A stretch of DNA of 9,565 nucleotides from Klenkia sp. (lineage in GTDB: Bacteria; Actinomycetota; Actinomycetes; Mycobacteriales; Geodermatophilaceae). The translations under genes were made by a program, and so were the position numbers. Under the pieces are notes generated by a model. The model was not told the DNA's origin and did no database searches. It saw nothing but the letters and a program-made list of their open reading frames with translations. Of the stretch, positions 1 through 5,715 are shown piece after piece (the stretch's first letter is position 1; every line of letters begins with the position of its first letter). The stretch lies in the NCBI GenBank assembly GCA_025966215.1, contig JAOPVM010000455.1, forward strand, positions 1 through 9,565, in the 5' to 3' direction.

Positions 1-72
1 GGCGGCGCCCAGGGCGAGGGCGGGGGCCAGCGGCACGGTGATGAAGGGCCAGCCGGCCGGGTCGATGCGCAT
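1..72 (-). CDS. Probable phosphatidylserine decarboxylase, N-terminal fragment
   Basis: Only the first 24 codons are inside the window; the gene continues past the left edge. The visible peptide starts MRIDPAGWPFITVPLAPALA. The 'PAGWPFI' block followed by a hydrophobic stretch resembles the N-terminus of short bacterial phosphatidylserine decarboxylases (…HPxGxPFI… then a membrane segment), membrane-associated pyruvoyl enzymes that make phosphatidylethanolamine. The catalytic region with its self-cleavage site is not visible, so the call rests on a short match. No Shine-Dalgarno sequence precedes the ATG. Instead a TAnnnT hexamer (TAGCCT, plus positions 82-87) ends 9 bases before it, which suggests a leaderless or nearly leaderless message. 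The phosphatase gene ends 39 bases upstream on the same strand. It could be another membrane protein with a similar start. Confidence 0.45.
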   Translation of the reverse strand, partial: MRIDPAGWPFITVPLAPALALGAA

Positions 73-81
73 CGAGGTCCG

Positions 82-87
82 AGGCTA
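82..87 (-). promoter_or_regulatory. Possible -10 element for a near-leaderless transcript
   Basis: On the minus strand this reads TAGCCT (TAnnnT), with 9 bases between it and the ATG at 72. No ribosome binding site precedes that ATG. Actinobacterial leaderless promoters often carry a TAnnnT hexamer just before the start codon. No convincing -35 box is seen, and such hexamers occur by chance. Confidence 0.3.
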
Positions 88-111
88 CCGGGGCACGCGG
101 CGGGCGACCGG

Positions 112-1350
112 TCAGCGGGAGGCGTGCTCGGGGCTGGCGCCGCTGTGGCTCTCCCGCGCACGGAGGTCCCCGCCGTACCAGTCCAGGCACACCACGGTGG
201 CGTCGTCGTCGAGGTGGCCGCCGGTGGCCCGCACGACGGCTGCGCCCAGGGCGTGCACCACCTGACGCGGGTGCAGCCCGCTGGAGGAGGCCAGTGCTCC
301 GTGCACGTCCATCACCGCGGCCTCGCGCTCCTGCATGCCGTCGGTGAGCAGGACCAGCCGGTCCCCGGGCTGCAGGTCGAACTCCTGCAACCGGTACTCG
401 GTGCCCGCTTCGACACCGAAGGGCAGGTCGACCTCCAGTTCGACCTCCTCCACCACCCCGTCCCGCAGGCGCAGCGGCAGCGGGTGCCCGGCGTTCACCA
501 CGACCGCGCGCCCCGAGGTGAGGTCGACCCGGAGCACCTGGCCGGTCACGAACTGCCCCGGCGGCAGGTGGGCGGCCACCGCGTCGTTGGCCACCCGGGT
601 CTGGGTCGCCAGGTCGGTGCCCCGCCGGCGTTCGTTGCGCAGGCTGCCCACCAGCAGCGTGGCCAGCAGCGCAGCCGCGACGTCGTGCCCGACGGCGTCG
701 GTGATGGAGATCTGCAGCGTGTGCCGGTCCAGCGACCAGTCGAAGGTGTCCCCGCCGACGGTCGCCGCGGGCTCCAGCCAGCCGGACACGGTGAACTGCC
801 CGGCCTCGCAGGTGAAGGACGCCGGCAGCAGCCGGCGCTGGATCTCCGCCGCCAGGGAGAACGGCGTCGTCCGCTGGCCCCACTCGAAGAGGTCGGTGTG
901 CCGACGGTTGGCGATCAGCACGTAGGCCAGGGCGTGCCCGGCTGCGGACAGCTCGGCGAGCACCTCGTCGTCCGGGGGCGTGGGGAGCGTCAGCTCGAGC
1001 ACCCCGAGGGCGTCACCGCGGTCGGTGACCGGGACCAGCACCAGGGCGCCGTCGGAGTGCGGGAGCACCCGGCTCTGCTGGGTGCGCAGCACCTCGCCGT
1101 GCGGGGAGTCCTCCAGGGGGACGGTGTGGGCGCTCTCCACGCCCGAGCTGCGGGTCGTCGTCGTGGACGGCAGCACGGTGCCCAGCCGCACCAGGGCGTG
1201 GCCGCTGAAGTCGGCGATCAGGAAGGAGACCGCCCGGGCCGAGACCACGGCCGACAGCTCGGCGGCGACCACGGTGACGGCGTCGACCGGGGCGGCTGCC
1301 TCCACCCTCTCGAGCAGGCGGTGCAGGTCCAGCCGGGGGCAGTCGTCCAT
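112..1350 (-). CDS. PP2C-family (SpoIIE/RsbU-type) protein phosphatase with GAF-like sensor domain
   Basis: 412-residue predicted serine/threonine phosphatase. Residues about 18-145 look like a GAF-type sensor domain (alternating strands; 'ALVLVPVTDRGDALGVLEL' at 102-120). The linker 'EIQRRLLP' (169-176) is typical just before SpoIIE/RsbU catalytic domains. The PP2C domain then carries the expected metal-binding acidic motifs: VGGD (D201), TDAVGHD (D218), NAGHP (286-290), LPFG (309-312), TDGM (D337) and DDDAT (381-385). Such enzymes usually dephosphorylate an anti-sigma-factor antagonist in stress-response partner switching; no anti-sigma or antagonist gene is visible here, so the partner is unknown. 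The ATG at 1350 follows a weak GGTGA (1355-1359, spacing 4). The same frame stays open upstream through the sodN gene, but that extension is antisense-like noise. sodN ends 83 bases upstream behind a strong hairpin, so the gene may have its own promoter or depend on read-through. Confidence 0.88.
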   Translation of the reverse strand: MDDCPRLDLHRLLERVEAAAPVDAVTVVAAELSAVVSARAVSFLIADFSGHALVRLGTVLPSTTTTRSSGVESAHTVPLEDSPHGEVLRTQQSRVLPHSDGALVLVPVTDRGDALGVLELTLPTPPDDEVLAELSAAGHALAYVLIANRRHTDLFEWGQRTTPFSLAAEIQRRLLPASFTCEAGQFTVSGWLEPAATVGGDTFDWSLDRHTLQISITDAVGHDVAAALLATLLVGSLRNERRRGTDLATQTRVANDAVAAHLPPGQFVTGQVLRVDLTSGRAVVVNAGHPLPLRLRDGVVEEVELEVDLPFGVEAGTEYRLQEFDLQPGDRLVLLTDGMQEREAAVMDVHGALASSSGLHPRQVVHALGAAVVRATGGHLDDDATVVCLDWYGGDLRARESHSGASPEHASR

Positions 1351-1383
1351 GGGGTCACCGGGTTCGTCGAGAGGCGGAGACGA

Positions 1384-1420
1384 CGGTGCCGGGCTGCCCG
1401 TGAGGGGCAGCCCGGCACCG
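1384..1420 (-). terminator. Perfect 16-bp stem hairpin after sodN
   Basis: The arms 1384-1399 and 1405-1420 are exact reverse complements (16 bp) around the 5-base loop GTGAG. The hairpin begins 13 bases after the sodN stop codon and lies before the phosphatase start. No T-run follows on the minus strand, as is common for actinobacterial terminators. It probably terminates sodN transcription or stabilises its 3' end; the symmetry means it could also act on plus-strand transcripts. Confidence 0.8.
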
Positions 1421-1433
1421 TTCGTCAGGAGGG

Positions 1434-1838
1434 TCAGGCCGCGGCCTTGGTCTCCCAGAAGATCGTGTCGATCTCGGCGATGTAGTCCAGGAGCTTCTGC
1501 CCCTCGGCCGGGTCGACCGACTGCTTCGCACCGGAGGCACCGGCCTGCTTGGTGGCCTTGTTGAACAGCTCGTGCAGCTGCGGGTACTTCTCGAAGTGCG
1601 GCGGCTTGAAGTAGTCGGTCCACAGCACCCACAGGTGGTGCTTGACCAGGTCGGCGCGCTGCTCCTTGATGATCAGCGCCCGGGTCTTGAAGACCTCGTC
1701 GTCGCTGCCCTGGTACTTCTCCTGCAGGGCCTTGACGGACTCGGCCTCGATGCGGGCCTGGGCGGGGTCGTACACGCCGCAGGGGAGGTCGCAGTGAGCG
1801 GTGGCCTCCACGGCGGTGAACAGGGTGAACAGACGCAT
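1434..1838 (-). CDS. sodN: Nickel superoxide dismutase precursor
   Basis: 134-residue Ni-dependent superoxide dismutase, a cytoplasmic enzyme that turns superoxide into oxygen and hydrogen peroxide. The diagnostic 'HCDLPCGVYDPAQ' nickel hook is at residues 15-27: His15, Cys16 and Cys20 become His1, Cys2 and Cys6 of the mature enzyme, with Tyr23 the active-site tyrosine. The rest matches the family throughout: ARIEAESV, IKEQRA, KHHLWVLWTDYFKPPHFEKYP and a final IDTIFWETK. The first 14 residues (MRLFTLFTAVEATA) form the propeptide, which must be removed after Ala14 before nickel can bind the free N-terminus. The ATG has an excellent GGAGGG Shine-Dalgarno (1845-1850) with 6-base spacing. The maturation protease gene is divergent and 66 bases away. 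In Streptomyces sodN is nickel-responsive; no equivalent site could be identified here. Confidence 0.97.
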   Translation of the reverse strand: MRLFTLFTAVEATAHCDLPCGVYDPAQARIEAESVKALQEKYQGSDDEVFKTRALIIKEQRADLVKHHLWVLWTDYFKPPHFEKYPQLHELFNKATKQAGASGAKQSVDPAEGQKLLDYIAEIDTIFWETKAAA

Positions 1839-1904
1839 GGTCGTCCCTCCGGAGCTCGTGGGGATGGGTCGTGCGCGACACTACTCGTGGTGATCAGACC
1901 CGAC
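1839..1904. promoter_or_regulatory. Divergent sodN / sodX control region
   Basis: The 66 bases between the two start codons must hold at least part of both promoters. On the minus strand TAGTGT (plus 1878-1883) fits a TAnnnT -10 element for sodN; it would give a leader of roughly 30 bases carrying the GGAGGG ribosome binding site. No good -35 is seen at the matching distance. No clear Shine-Dalgarno precedes the sodX ATG. The perfect palindrome CGACATGTCG (1901-1910) sits on the sodX start and TGATCA (1891-1896) lies next to it; either could be an operator, or chance. Confidence 0.5.
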
Positions 1905-2261
1905 ATGTCGAGCAGTGGGCCCCCCGGTGACGTCCCGGGGCTGCCCTCGCCCTGGGTGCTCGCCCGAGTCGCCGGGCCCTCGATGAGCCCGACCGTGCGG
2001 CACGGCGACCGGCTGCTGGTCCGCCGTGGCGGCGGTGCCGCACCCGGGGACGTGGTGCTCGCCCGCTTCCCCGCCCGCCCGGACCTGCTGGTGGTCAAGC
2101 GGGTGGTCCGCGCCGTCCCCGGCGGGCACTGGGTGCAGGGCGACAACCCGTTCGTCACCGACGACAGCCGCGCGTTCGGGACCGCCGTCGTCGTCGGCCG
2201 GGTGGTGGGGCGCATCACACCCCGGCCCGGTCGGCTCCCCGCGCCCTCCGGGCGGGGCTGA
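1905..2261 (+). CDS. sodX: Nickel-type superoxide dismutase maturation protease (S24/S26 peptidase)
   Basis: 118-residue signal-peptidase-like protease. The box 'AGPSMSPT' (23-30) supplies the nucleophile Ser26, and 'LLVVKRVV' (61-68) supplies the general base Lys65. 'WVQGDNP' (76-82) and 'TDDSRAFG' (85-92) are the further conserved boxes of the LexA/signal peptidase I fold. It lacks a long transmembrane anchor, unlike secretory signal peptidases, which fits a cytoplasmic role. Placement next to sodN is the classical arrangement in actinobacteria and cyanobacteria, where this protease trims the SodN propeptide. The ATG at 1905 was chosen because the motifs then sit at family-typical positions. 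In-frame GTG codons at 1887 and 1890 would add 5-6 residues, and neither choice has a good Shine-Dalgarno. The malic enzyme gene starts 23 bases downstream. Confidence 0.9.
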   Translation: MSSSGPPGDVPGLPSPWVLARVAGPSMSPTVRHGDRLLVRRGGGAAPGDVVLARFPARPDLLVVKRVVRAVPGGHWVQGDNPFVTDDSRAFGTAVVVGRVVGRITPRPGRLPAPSGRG

Positions 2262-2269
2262 ACCTGCTC

Positions 2270-2275
2270 TACGCT
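2270..2275 (+). promoter_or_regulatory. Possible -10 element before the malic enzyme gene
   Basis: TACGCT (TAnnnT) lies 9 bases before the ATG at 2285, which has no Shine-Dalgarno sequence. The same spacing is seen before the ATG at 72. A leaderless or very short-leader transcript is likely if this hexamer is active; no -35 is recognised. Confidence 0.3.
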
Positions 2276-2284
2276 CCCGGTCCC

Positions 2285-3478
2285 ATGGGCTCAGTGCAGA
2301 GTGGCACCGACACGTTCGACCGGTTCAGCGACGACCCCGCGTTCGCGGTGCACGAGGGCGGCAAGCTCACCGTGCAGCCGACGAGTGCCATCACCTCGAT
2401 CGCCGACCTCGCCCTCACGTACACCCCGGGTGTAGCCCGCGTCTCCAGTGCGATCGCCGCCGAGCCCGAGCTCGCCCGGCGCTTCACCTGGGCCCCCCGG
2501 GTGGTCGCCGTCGTCTCCGACGGCACCGCGGTCCTGGGCCTGGGTGACATCGGGCCGACCGCCTCGCTGCCGGTCATGGAGGGCAAGGCCTGCCTGTTCC
2601 GCGAGTTCGGCGGGCTGGACTCGGTGCCGATCGTGCTCTCGACCACCGACGTCGAGGAGATCGTGGCCACCGTGCTGGCCATCGCGCCGTCCTTCGGCGG
2701 GATCAACCTCGAGGACATCAGCGCGCCGCGCTGCTTCGAGATCGAGTCCCGGCTGCGCGAACAGCTGCCCATCCCGGTCATGCACGACGACCAGCACGGG
2801 ACGGCGATCGTCGTCCTGGCGGCCCTGCGCAATGCCGCCAAGGTGGTCGGTCGCCCGCTGGCCGACCTGCGGGTGGTCGTGTCCGGGGCCGGCGCCGCGG
2901 GCGTGGCGTGCACCAAGATCCTGCTCGAGGCCGGCATCGGCGAGATCGCCGTCGCCGACTCGAAGGGCCTGCTGCACGCCGGCCGGGAGGACCTGACCGA
3001 GACCAAGCAGTGGCTGGTGCAGCACACCAACCCGGAGGGCCGCAGCGGCACGATGGTCGAGGCCCTCGCCGGTGCCGACGTCTACCTCGGGCTGTCCGGG
3101 GGCTCGGTGCCCGAGGAGGCCATCGCGGCCATGGCGCCGGGCTGCATCGTGTTCTCCCTGGCCAACCCGACCCCCGAGGTCGACCCGGTGATGGCCGCGA
3201 CGTACGCGGCGGTCGTGGCCACCGGGCGCAGCGACCTGGCCAACCAGATCAACAACGTGCTGGCCTTCCCGGGCGTCTTCCGCGGTGCCATCGACGCCGG
3301 GGCCACCCGGATCACCGAGGGGATGAAGCTGGCCGCGGCCACCGCCATCGCCGACGTCGTCGGGGACGACGTCCGGGCCGACTTCATCGTGCCCTCGCCG
3401 CTGGACCGCCGGGTCGCCGAGGCCGTCGCGGCCGCGGTCGGCGCCGCGGCCCGGGCCGAGGGCGTGACCAGGGACTGA
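2285..3478 (+). CDS. Malic enzyme (NAD(P)-dependent, oxaloacetate-decarboxylating)
   Basis: 397-residue bacterial malic enzyme, converting L-malate to pyruvate and CO2 while reducing NAD(P)+. The N-terminal catalytic domain has 'LTYTPGV' (44-50, catalytic Tyr46), 'GLGDIGP' (85-91), 'MEGKACLF' (98-105, catalytic Lys101) and 'GGINLEDI' (138-145, metal ligands Glu143/Asp144). 'MHDDQHGTA' follows at 166-174 (metal ligand Asp169). The nucleotide-binding domain begins with 'VVVSGAGAAG' (197-206). 'FSLANPTPE' (290-298) and 'ANQINNVLAFPG' (319-330) are further family blocks. An aspartate closes the second strand ('VADSKG', 223-228), which weakly favours NAD, but cofactor choice cannot be settled. Its length is normal for the compact bacterial form without a phosphotransacetylase domain. 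Cytosolic; it links the TCA cycle to pyruvate. It lies 23 bases after sodX, so it may be co-transcribed or have its own near-leaderless promoter. Confidence 0.94.
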   Translation: MGSVQSGTDTFDRFSDDPAFAVHEGGKLTVQPTSAITSIADLALTYTPGVARVSSAIAAEPELARRFTWAPRVVAVVSDGTAVLGLGDIGPTASLPVMEGKACLFREFGGLDSVPIVLSTTDVEEIVATVLAIAPSFGGINLEDISAPRCFEIESRLREQLPIPVMHDDQHGTAIVVLAALRNAAKVVGRPLADLRVVVSGAGAAGVACTKILLEAGIGEIAVADSKGLLHAGREDLTETKQWLVQHTNPEGRSGTMVEALAGADVYLGLSGGSVPEEAIAAMAPGCIVFSLANPTPEVDPVMAATYAAVVATGRSDLANQINNVLAFPGVFRGAIDAGATRITEGMKLAAATAIADVVGDDVRADFIVPSPLDRRVAEAVAAAVGAAARAEGVTRD

Positions 3479-3503
3479 CCTCACCCGGCGGCGGTCAGTC
3501 CCT
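3470..3503. terminator. Bidirectional hairpin spanning two convergent stop codons
   Basis: The arms AGGGACTGACC (3470-3480) and GGTCAGTCCCT (3493-3503) are perfect reverse complements (11 bp) around a 12-base loop. The left arm includes the malic enzyme stop (3476-3478), and the loop contains the stop of the membrane hydrolase gene (3481-3483). As the genes are only 2 bases apart, this is the only visible candidate for terminating both transcripts. There is no T-run on either side. Confidence 0.55.
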
Positions 3504-4185
3504 CCAGGACGGCCGCCGCCGGCGTGTTCAACCACAGCAGCACCAGCGTGGCGACGACGAACAGCGGCACCAGCACCACCTTCTCGGTGAACCCGCCGGT
3601 CTCCATGGGGGAGAAGGCGACGGTGGCGCGCCGGCGGGCCAGCCAGACCAGCGGCACCGGCACCCCGCCGCAGGTCAGGAAGTCCCCGGTCACGTGCACC
3701 AGCACCCCCAGCGCGACCGCCCAGGGCAGCCAGGTCGGGCTCGGGCTGTGGGCCAGCAGCAGCCAGGCCCCGCCCCAGGACAGCAGCAGGTTGCCGATCA
3801 CCGTCGTCTCGAACCGCCCGGGGACGACGACGTGCAGCGCGCGCAGGGCCAGCCCGATCGCCAGCGCCAGCAGCAGCAGTGCGGCCCAGGTCGCTCGGGA
3901 CGCCACTGCGGCCAGCAGCCCGGAGGCCAGCGGGGCGAGGAGGGCGTCGTGGGTGCCCTTGCGGTGCCCGCCGGAGAGCCGACCGACGATGCCCGAGGGC
4001 ACCTCGGACAGCGGGCCCCACATCCGGGAGATCGTCGACCCGCGCTGGTCCAGGTCGGGCAACAGGGACATCCCGCCGACCGCGGCGACCCAGCCGAGCT
4101 GCGCGACCGTCCCGGTCAGCGGGGCGATCGGCAGGGTGGCCGCGCCGACGGCGAGCCCGGACAGGGCGTGGGAGTGACCGAGCAC
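3481..4185 (-). CDS. Membrane-bound metal-dependent hydrolase family protein (YdjM / DUF457 type)
   Basis: 234-residue polytopic membrane protein of the LexA-regulated YdjM/DUF457 'metal-dependent hydrolase' family, whose substrate is unknown. Conserved polar motifs sit among hydrophobic segments: 'GHSHALSG' (3-10), 'LLPDLD' (41-46), 'GHRKGTHD' (73-80) and 'LVHVTGDFLTCGGVPVPLVW' (162-181). The His/Asp sets could bind a metal. Hydrophobic segments appear near 10-28, 30-43, 82-98, 100-121, 127-146, 153-169 and 202-219. The GTG at 4185 was chosen because family members normally begin just before the G-x-x-HA-x-(S/T)G block and a GGTGA lies 10 bases upstream. Another in-frame GTG at 4215 would add ten residues with no Shine-Dalgarno. 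It is convergent with the malic enzyme gene, and the preceding minus-strand gene ends 99 bases upstream. The family name is firm; enzymatic activity is not established. Confidence 0.82.
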   Translation of the reverse strand: MLGHSHALSGLAVGAATLPIAPLTGTVAQLGWVAAVGGMSLLPDLDQRGSTISRMWGPLSEVPSGIVGRLSGGHRKGTHDALLAPLASGLLAAVASRATWAALLLLALAIGLALRALHVVVPGRFETTVIGNLLLSWGGAWLLLAHSPSPTWLPWAVALGVLVHVTGDFLTCGGVPVPLVWLARRRATVAFSPMETGGFTEKVVLVPLFVVATLVLLWLNTPAAAVLEGLTAAG

Positions 4186-4232
4186 CCACCCATGGTCACC
4201 GCCGGACCGCCTCACCCCCGGGAGGCGCCCCG

Positions 4233-4288
4233 GGTGGGGTGGTCAGGGTGGGGTGGTCAGGGCGCGCTGGTCAGGGCGCGCTGGTCAG
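4233..4288. repeat. Four tandem 14-bp repeats with GGTCAG core
   Basis: There are two copies of GGTGGGGTGGTCAG (4233-4246, 4247-4260), then two of GGCGCGCTGGTCAG (4261-4274, 4275-4288). Each pair is internally identical. The TCA inside every copy is a TGA stop on the minus strand. Because 14 is not a multiple of three, the four copies close all three minus-strand frames. The last copy contains the stop of the lyase-like gene. A short cccggg inverted repeat (4217-4222/4229-4234, 6-base loop) follows in transcription order and may help termination. Confidence 0.85.
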
Positions 4289-5715
4289 GGCGTGGGGCGG
4301 TAGACGCGGTCGAGGACGCCGGCCAGGAGGCGCTCGGCGAGGGGGCGGGGGAGGGCCGCGACCAGGGCGTGCACCGGGGCCATCCGGGTCGGGAGCGGGC
4401 CGCCGTCCAGGCCGGCCAGGAGGAGCAGCCCGTCGACGTCGGCCACGCTCAGGGTCGCCGGGTCGAGGTCGGCCGCCGCGGCGAGCAGTCCGGGGTCGGG
4501 GACCGGTGGGGCCAGGGTCAGCGCTGCCTGCGCCGCGTCGGTCAGGTCCGCGAGCAGGGCGGGCACCCGGTCGGTCGTGGCGGCGGTGACCGTCAGGTGC
4601 AGGGTCGCGGGGAGGACCGACCCGTCGGGCTGGGCGAACGGCGGCTGGGGTTGCAGCAGCCAGCCGCGGGCGGTGGCCTCGTCGGCCAGGTGCAGCACGT
4701 CCAGGCTGTCGGTGCCTGCCAGTGCGACCAGGGTCGCGGCCGGGGTGCCCACCACCCGCACGCCGGGGACGCCGGCCAGCCCGGCCACCAGGCCCCTCGT
4801 CGCCTCGCGGGCCGCCAGCGCCAGCTCCCGGTACCCCTCGGTGCCCAGCCAGCGGTGCACGGCCCACGCCGCGGCCATCGGACCGGCCGGGCGGGTGCCG
4901 GCCAGTGTCGGGTTGACCACCGGGTAGCCGGGCCAGCCGGCGGTGGCGAACCAGTGCCGGTGTCGGAACTCCGGGTCGCCGGTCAGCAGCACCGAGACGC
5001 CCTTGGGGGCGTAGCCGTACTTGTGCAGGTCGACCGACAGGCTGGTCACGCCGGACACCGACAGGTCGAAGGGCTCGGCCTCCAGGTGCGGCAGCAGCCA
5101 GCCGCCGATGCAGGCGTCCACGTGACAGGGCACCCCGGCCGCGGCGGCCAGCGCGGCGACCTCGGTGACCGGGTCCAGCACGCCGTGCGGGTAGGACGGG
5201 GCGCTCACCACGACCAGGGCGGTGCGGGTGGTCAGCCGGGCGGCGACCTCCGCCGGGCGCACCCGGCAGGTGTCCGGGTCCACGCCCAGGTCGACCACGG
5301 TCAGGTCGAACAGGTGCGCGGCCTTGCGGAAGGCCGGGTGCGCGGTGACCGGCAGCAGCAGCTGGGGACGGCGGTCGTCGTCGGGGTGGGCGGCCCGCCA
5401 CCGGGTGCGGGCGGCGAGGACGGCGAGCAGGCAGCTCTCGGTGCCGCCGCTGGTGACCGTGCCGACCGTGTCCCGCCCGCCGCCGAGCAGGGCGGCGGCC
5501 GCGGCCACGAGGTCGTTCTCGATCCGGGCCACGCTGGGGAAGGCGGTGGGGTCGAGGGCGTTCGTCCACTGGTAGGCCGCCTGGGCACCGGCGGCGAGCG
5601 CGTCGACCTCGGGGAGCCCGGAGTCGTAGACGTAGGCCATGGTGGCCCCGCCGTGCGTGGGCACGTCACCGTCGGCCAGCGCCGTGAGCTCCGCCAGGAC
5701 GTCCTGCGGTGTCAC
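4285..5715 (-). CDS. Sphingosine-1-phosphate-lyase-like PLP-dependent enzyme
   Basis: 476-residue fold-type I PLP enzyme. 'VTSGGTES' (87-94) is the cofactor-phosphate loop. His126 (TAHPAF) is placed to stack on the ring, and Asp200 in 'HVDACIGGW' (198-206) contacts the pyridine nitrogen. Lys232 in 'DLHKYGYAPKG' (229-239) is the Schiff-base lysine. The combination TSGGTES, VDACxGG and HKYGYAPKG is the signature of sphingosine-1-phosphate lyases rather than of glutamate or aromatic decarboxylases. Lyases of this type split a phosphorylated long-chain base into a fatty aldehyde and phosphoethanolamine; the true substrate here is unknown. Residues about 400-476, beyond the usual core, form an extra hydrophobic-helical C-terminal tail. 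The GTG start overlaps the stop of the transporter gene by four bases (GTGA) and has GGAG 8 bases before it, arguing for translational coupling. It could instead be a decarboxylase of another amino acid. Confidence 0.85.
   Translation of the reverse strand: MTPQDVLAELTALADGDVPTHGGATMAYVYDSGLPEVDALAAGAQAAYQWTNALDPTAFPSVARIENDLVAAAAALLGGGRDTVGTVTSGGTESCLLAVLAARTRWRAAHPDDDRRPQLLLPVTAHPAFRKAAHLFDLTVVDLGVDPDTCRVRPAEVAARLTTRTALVVVSAPSYPHGVLDPVTEVAALAAAAGVPCHVDACIGGWLLPHLEAEPFDLSVSGVTSLSVDLHKYGYAPKGVSVLLTGDPEFRHRHWFATAGWPGYPVVNPTLAGTRPAGPMAAAWAVHRWLGTEGYRELALAAREATRGLVAGLAGVPGVRVVGTPAATLVALAGTDSLDVLHLADEATARGWLLQPQPPFAQPDGSVLPATLHLTVTAATTDRVPALLADLTDAAQAALTLAPPVPDPGLLAAAADLDPATLSVADVDGLLLLAGLDGGPLPTRMAPVHALVAALPRPLAERLLAGVLDRVYRPTP

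Noticed and set aside
124..1485. Long open frame on the plus strand across the phosphatase and sodN end
   Set aside because: It is antisense to two well-recognised genes, has a low-complexity composition and matches no family. Such frames are expected in very GC-rich DNA.
1351..1881. N-terminal extension of the phosphatase frame through sodN
   Set aside because: The extension lies in another frame of sodN and is Arg/Pro/Gly-rich with no domain. The ATG at 1350 places the GAF-like domain at a normal distance from the N-terminus.
2237..2257. Short hairpin (CCCCGC/GCGGGG, 6 bp) at the 3' end of sodX
   Set aside because: The stem is only 6 bp with a 9-base loop in GC-rich coding sequence. Such pairings are common by chance and no T-run follows.
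4186..4215. Upstream GTG start (4215) for the membrane hydrolase gene and an ATG at 4193
   Set aside because: The ATG at 4193 is out of frame. The GTG at 4215 has no Shine-Dalgarno and would add ten residues not seen in the family, though it cannot be excluded.
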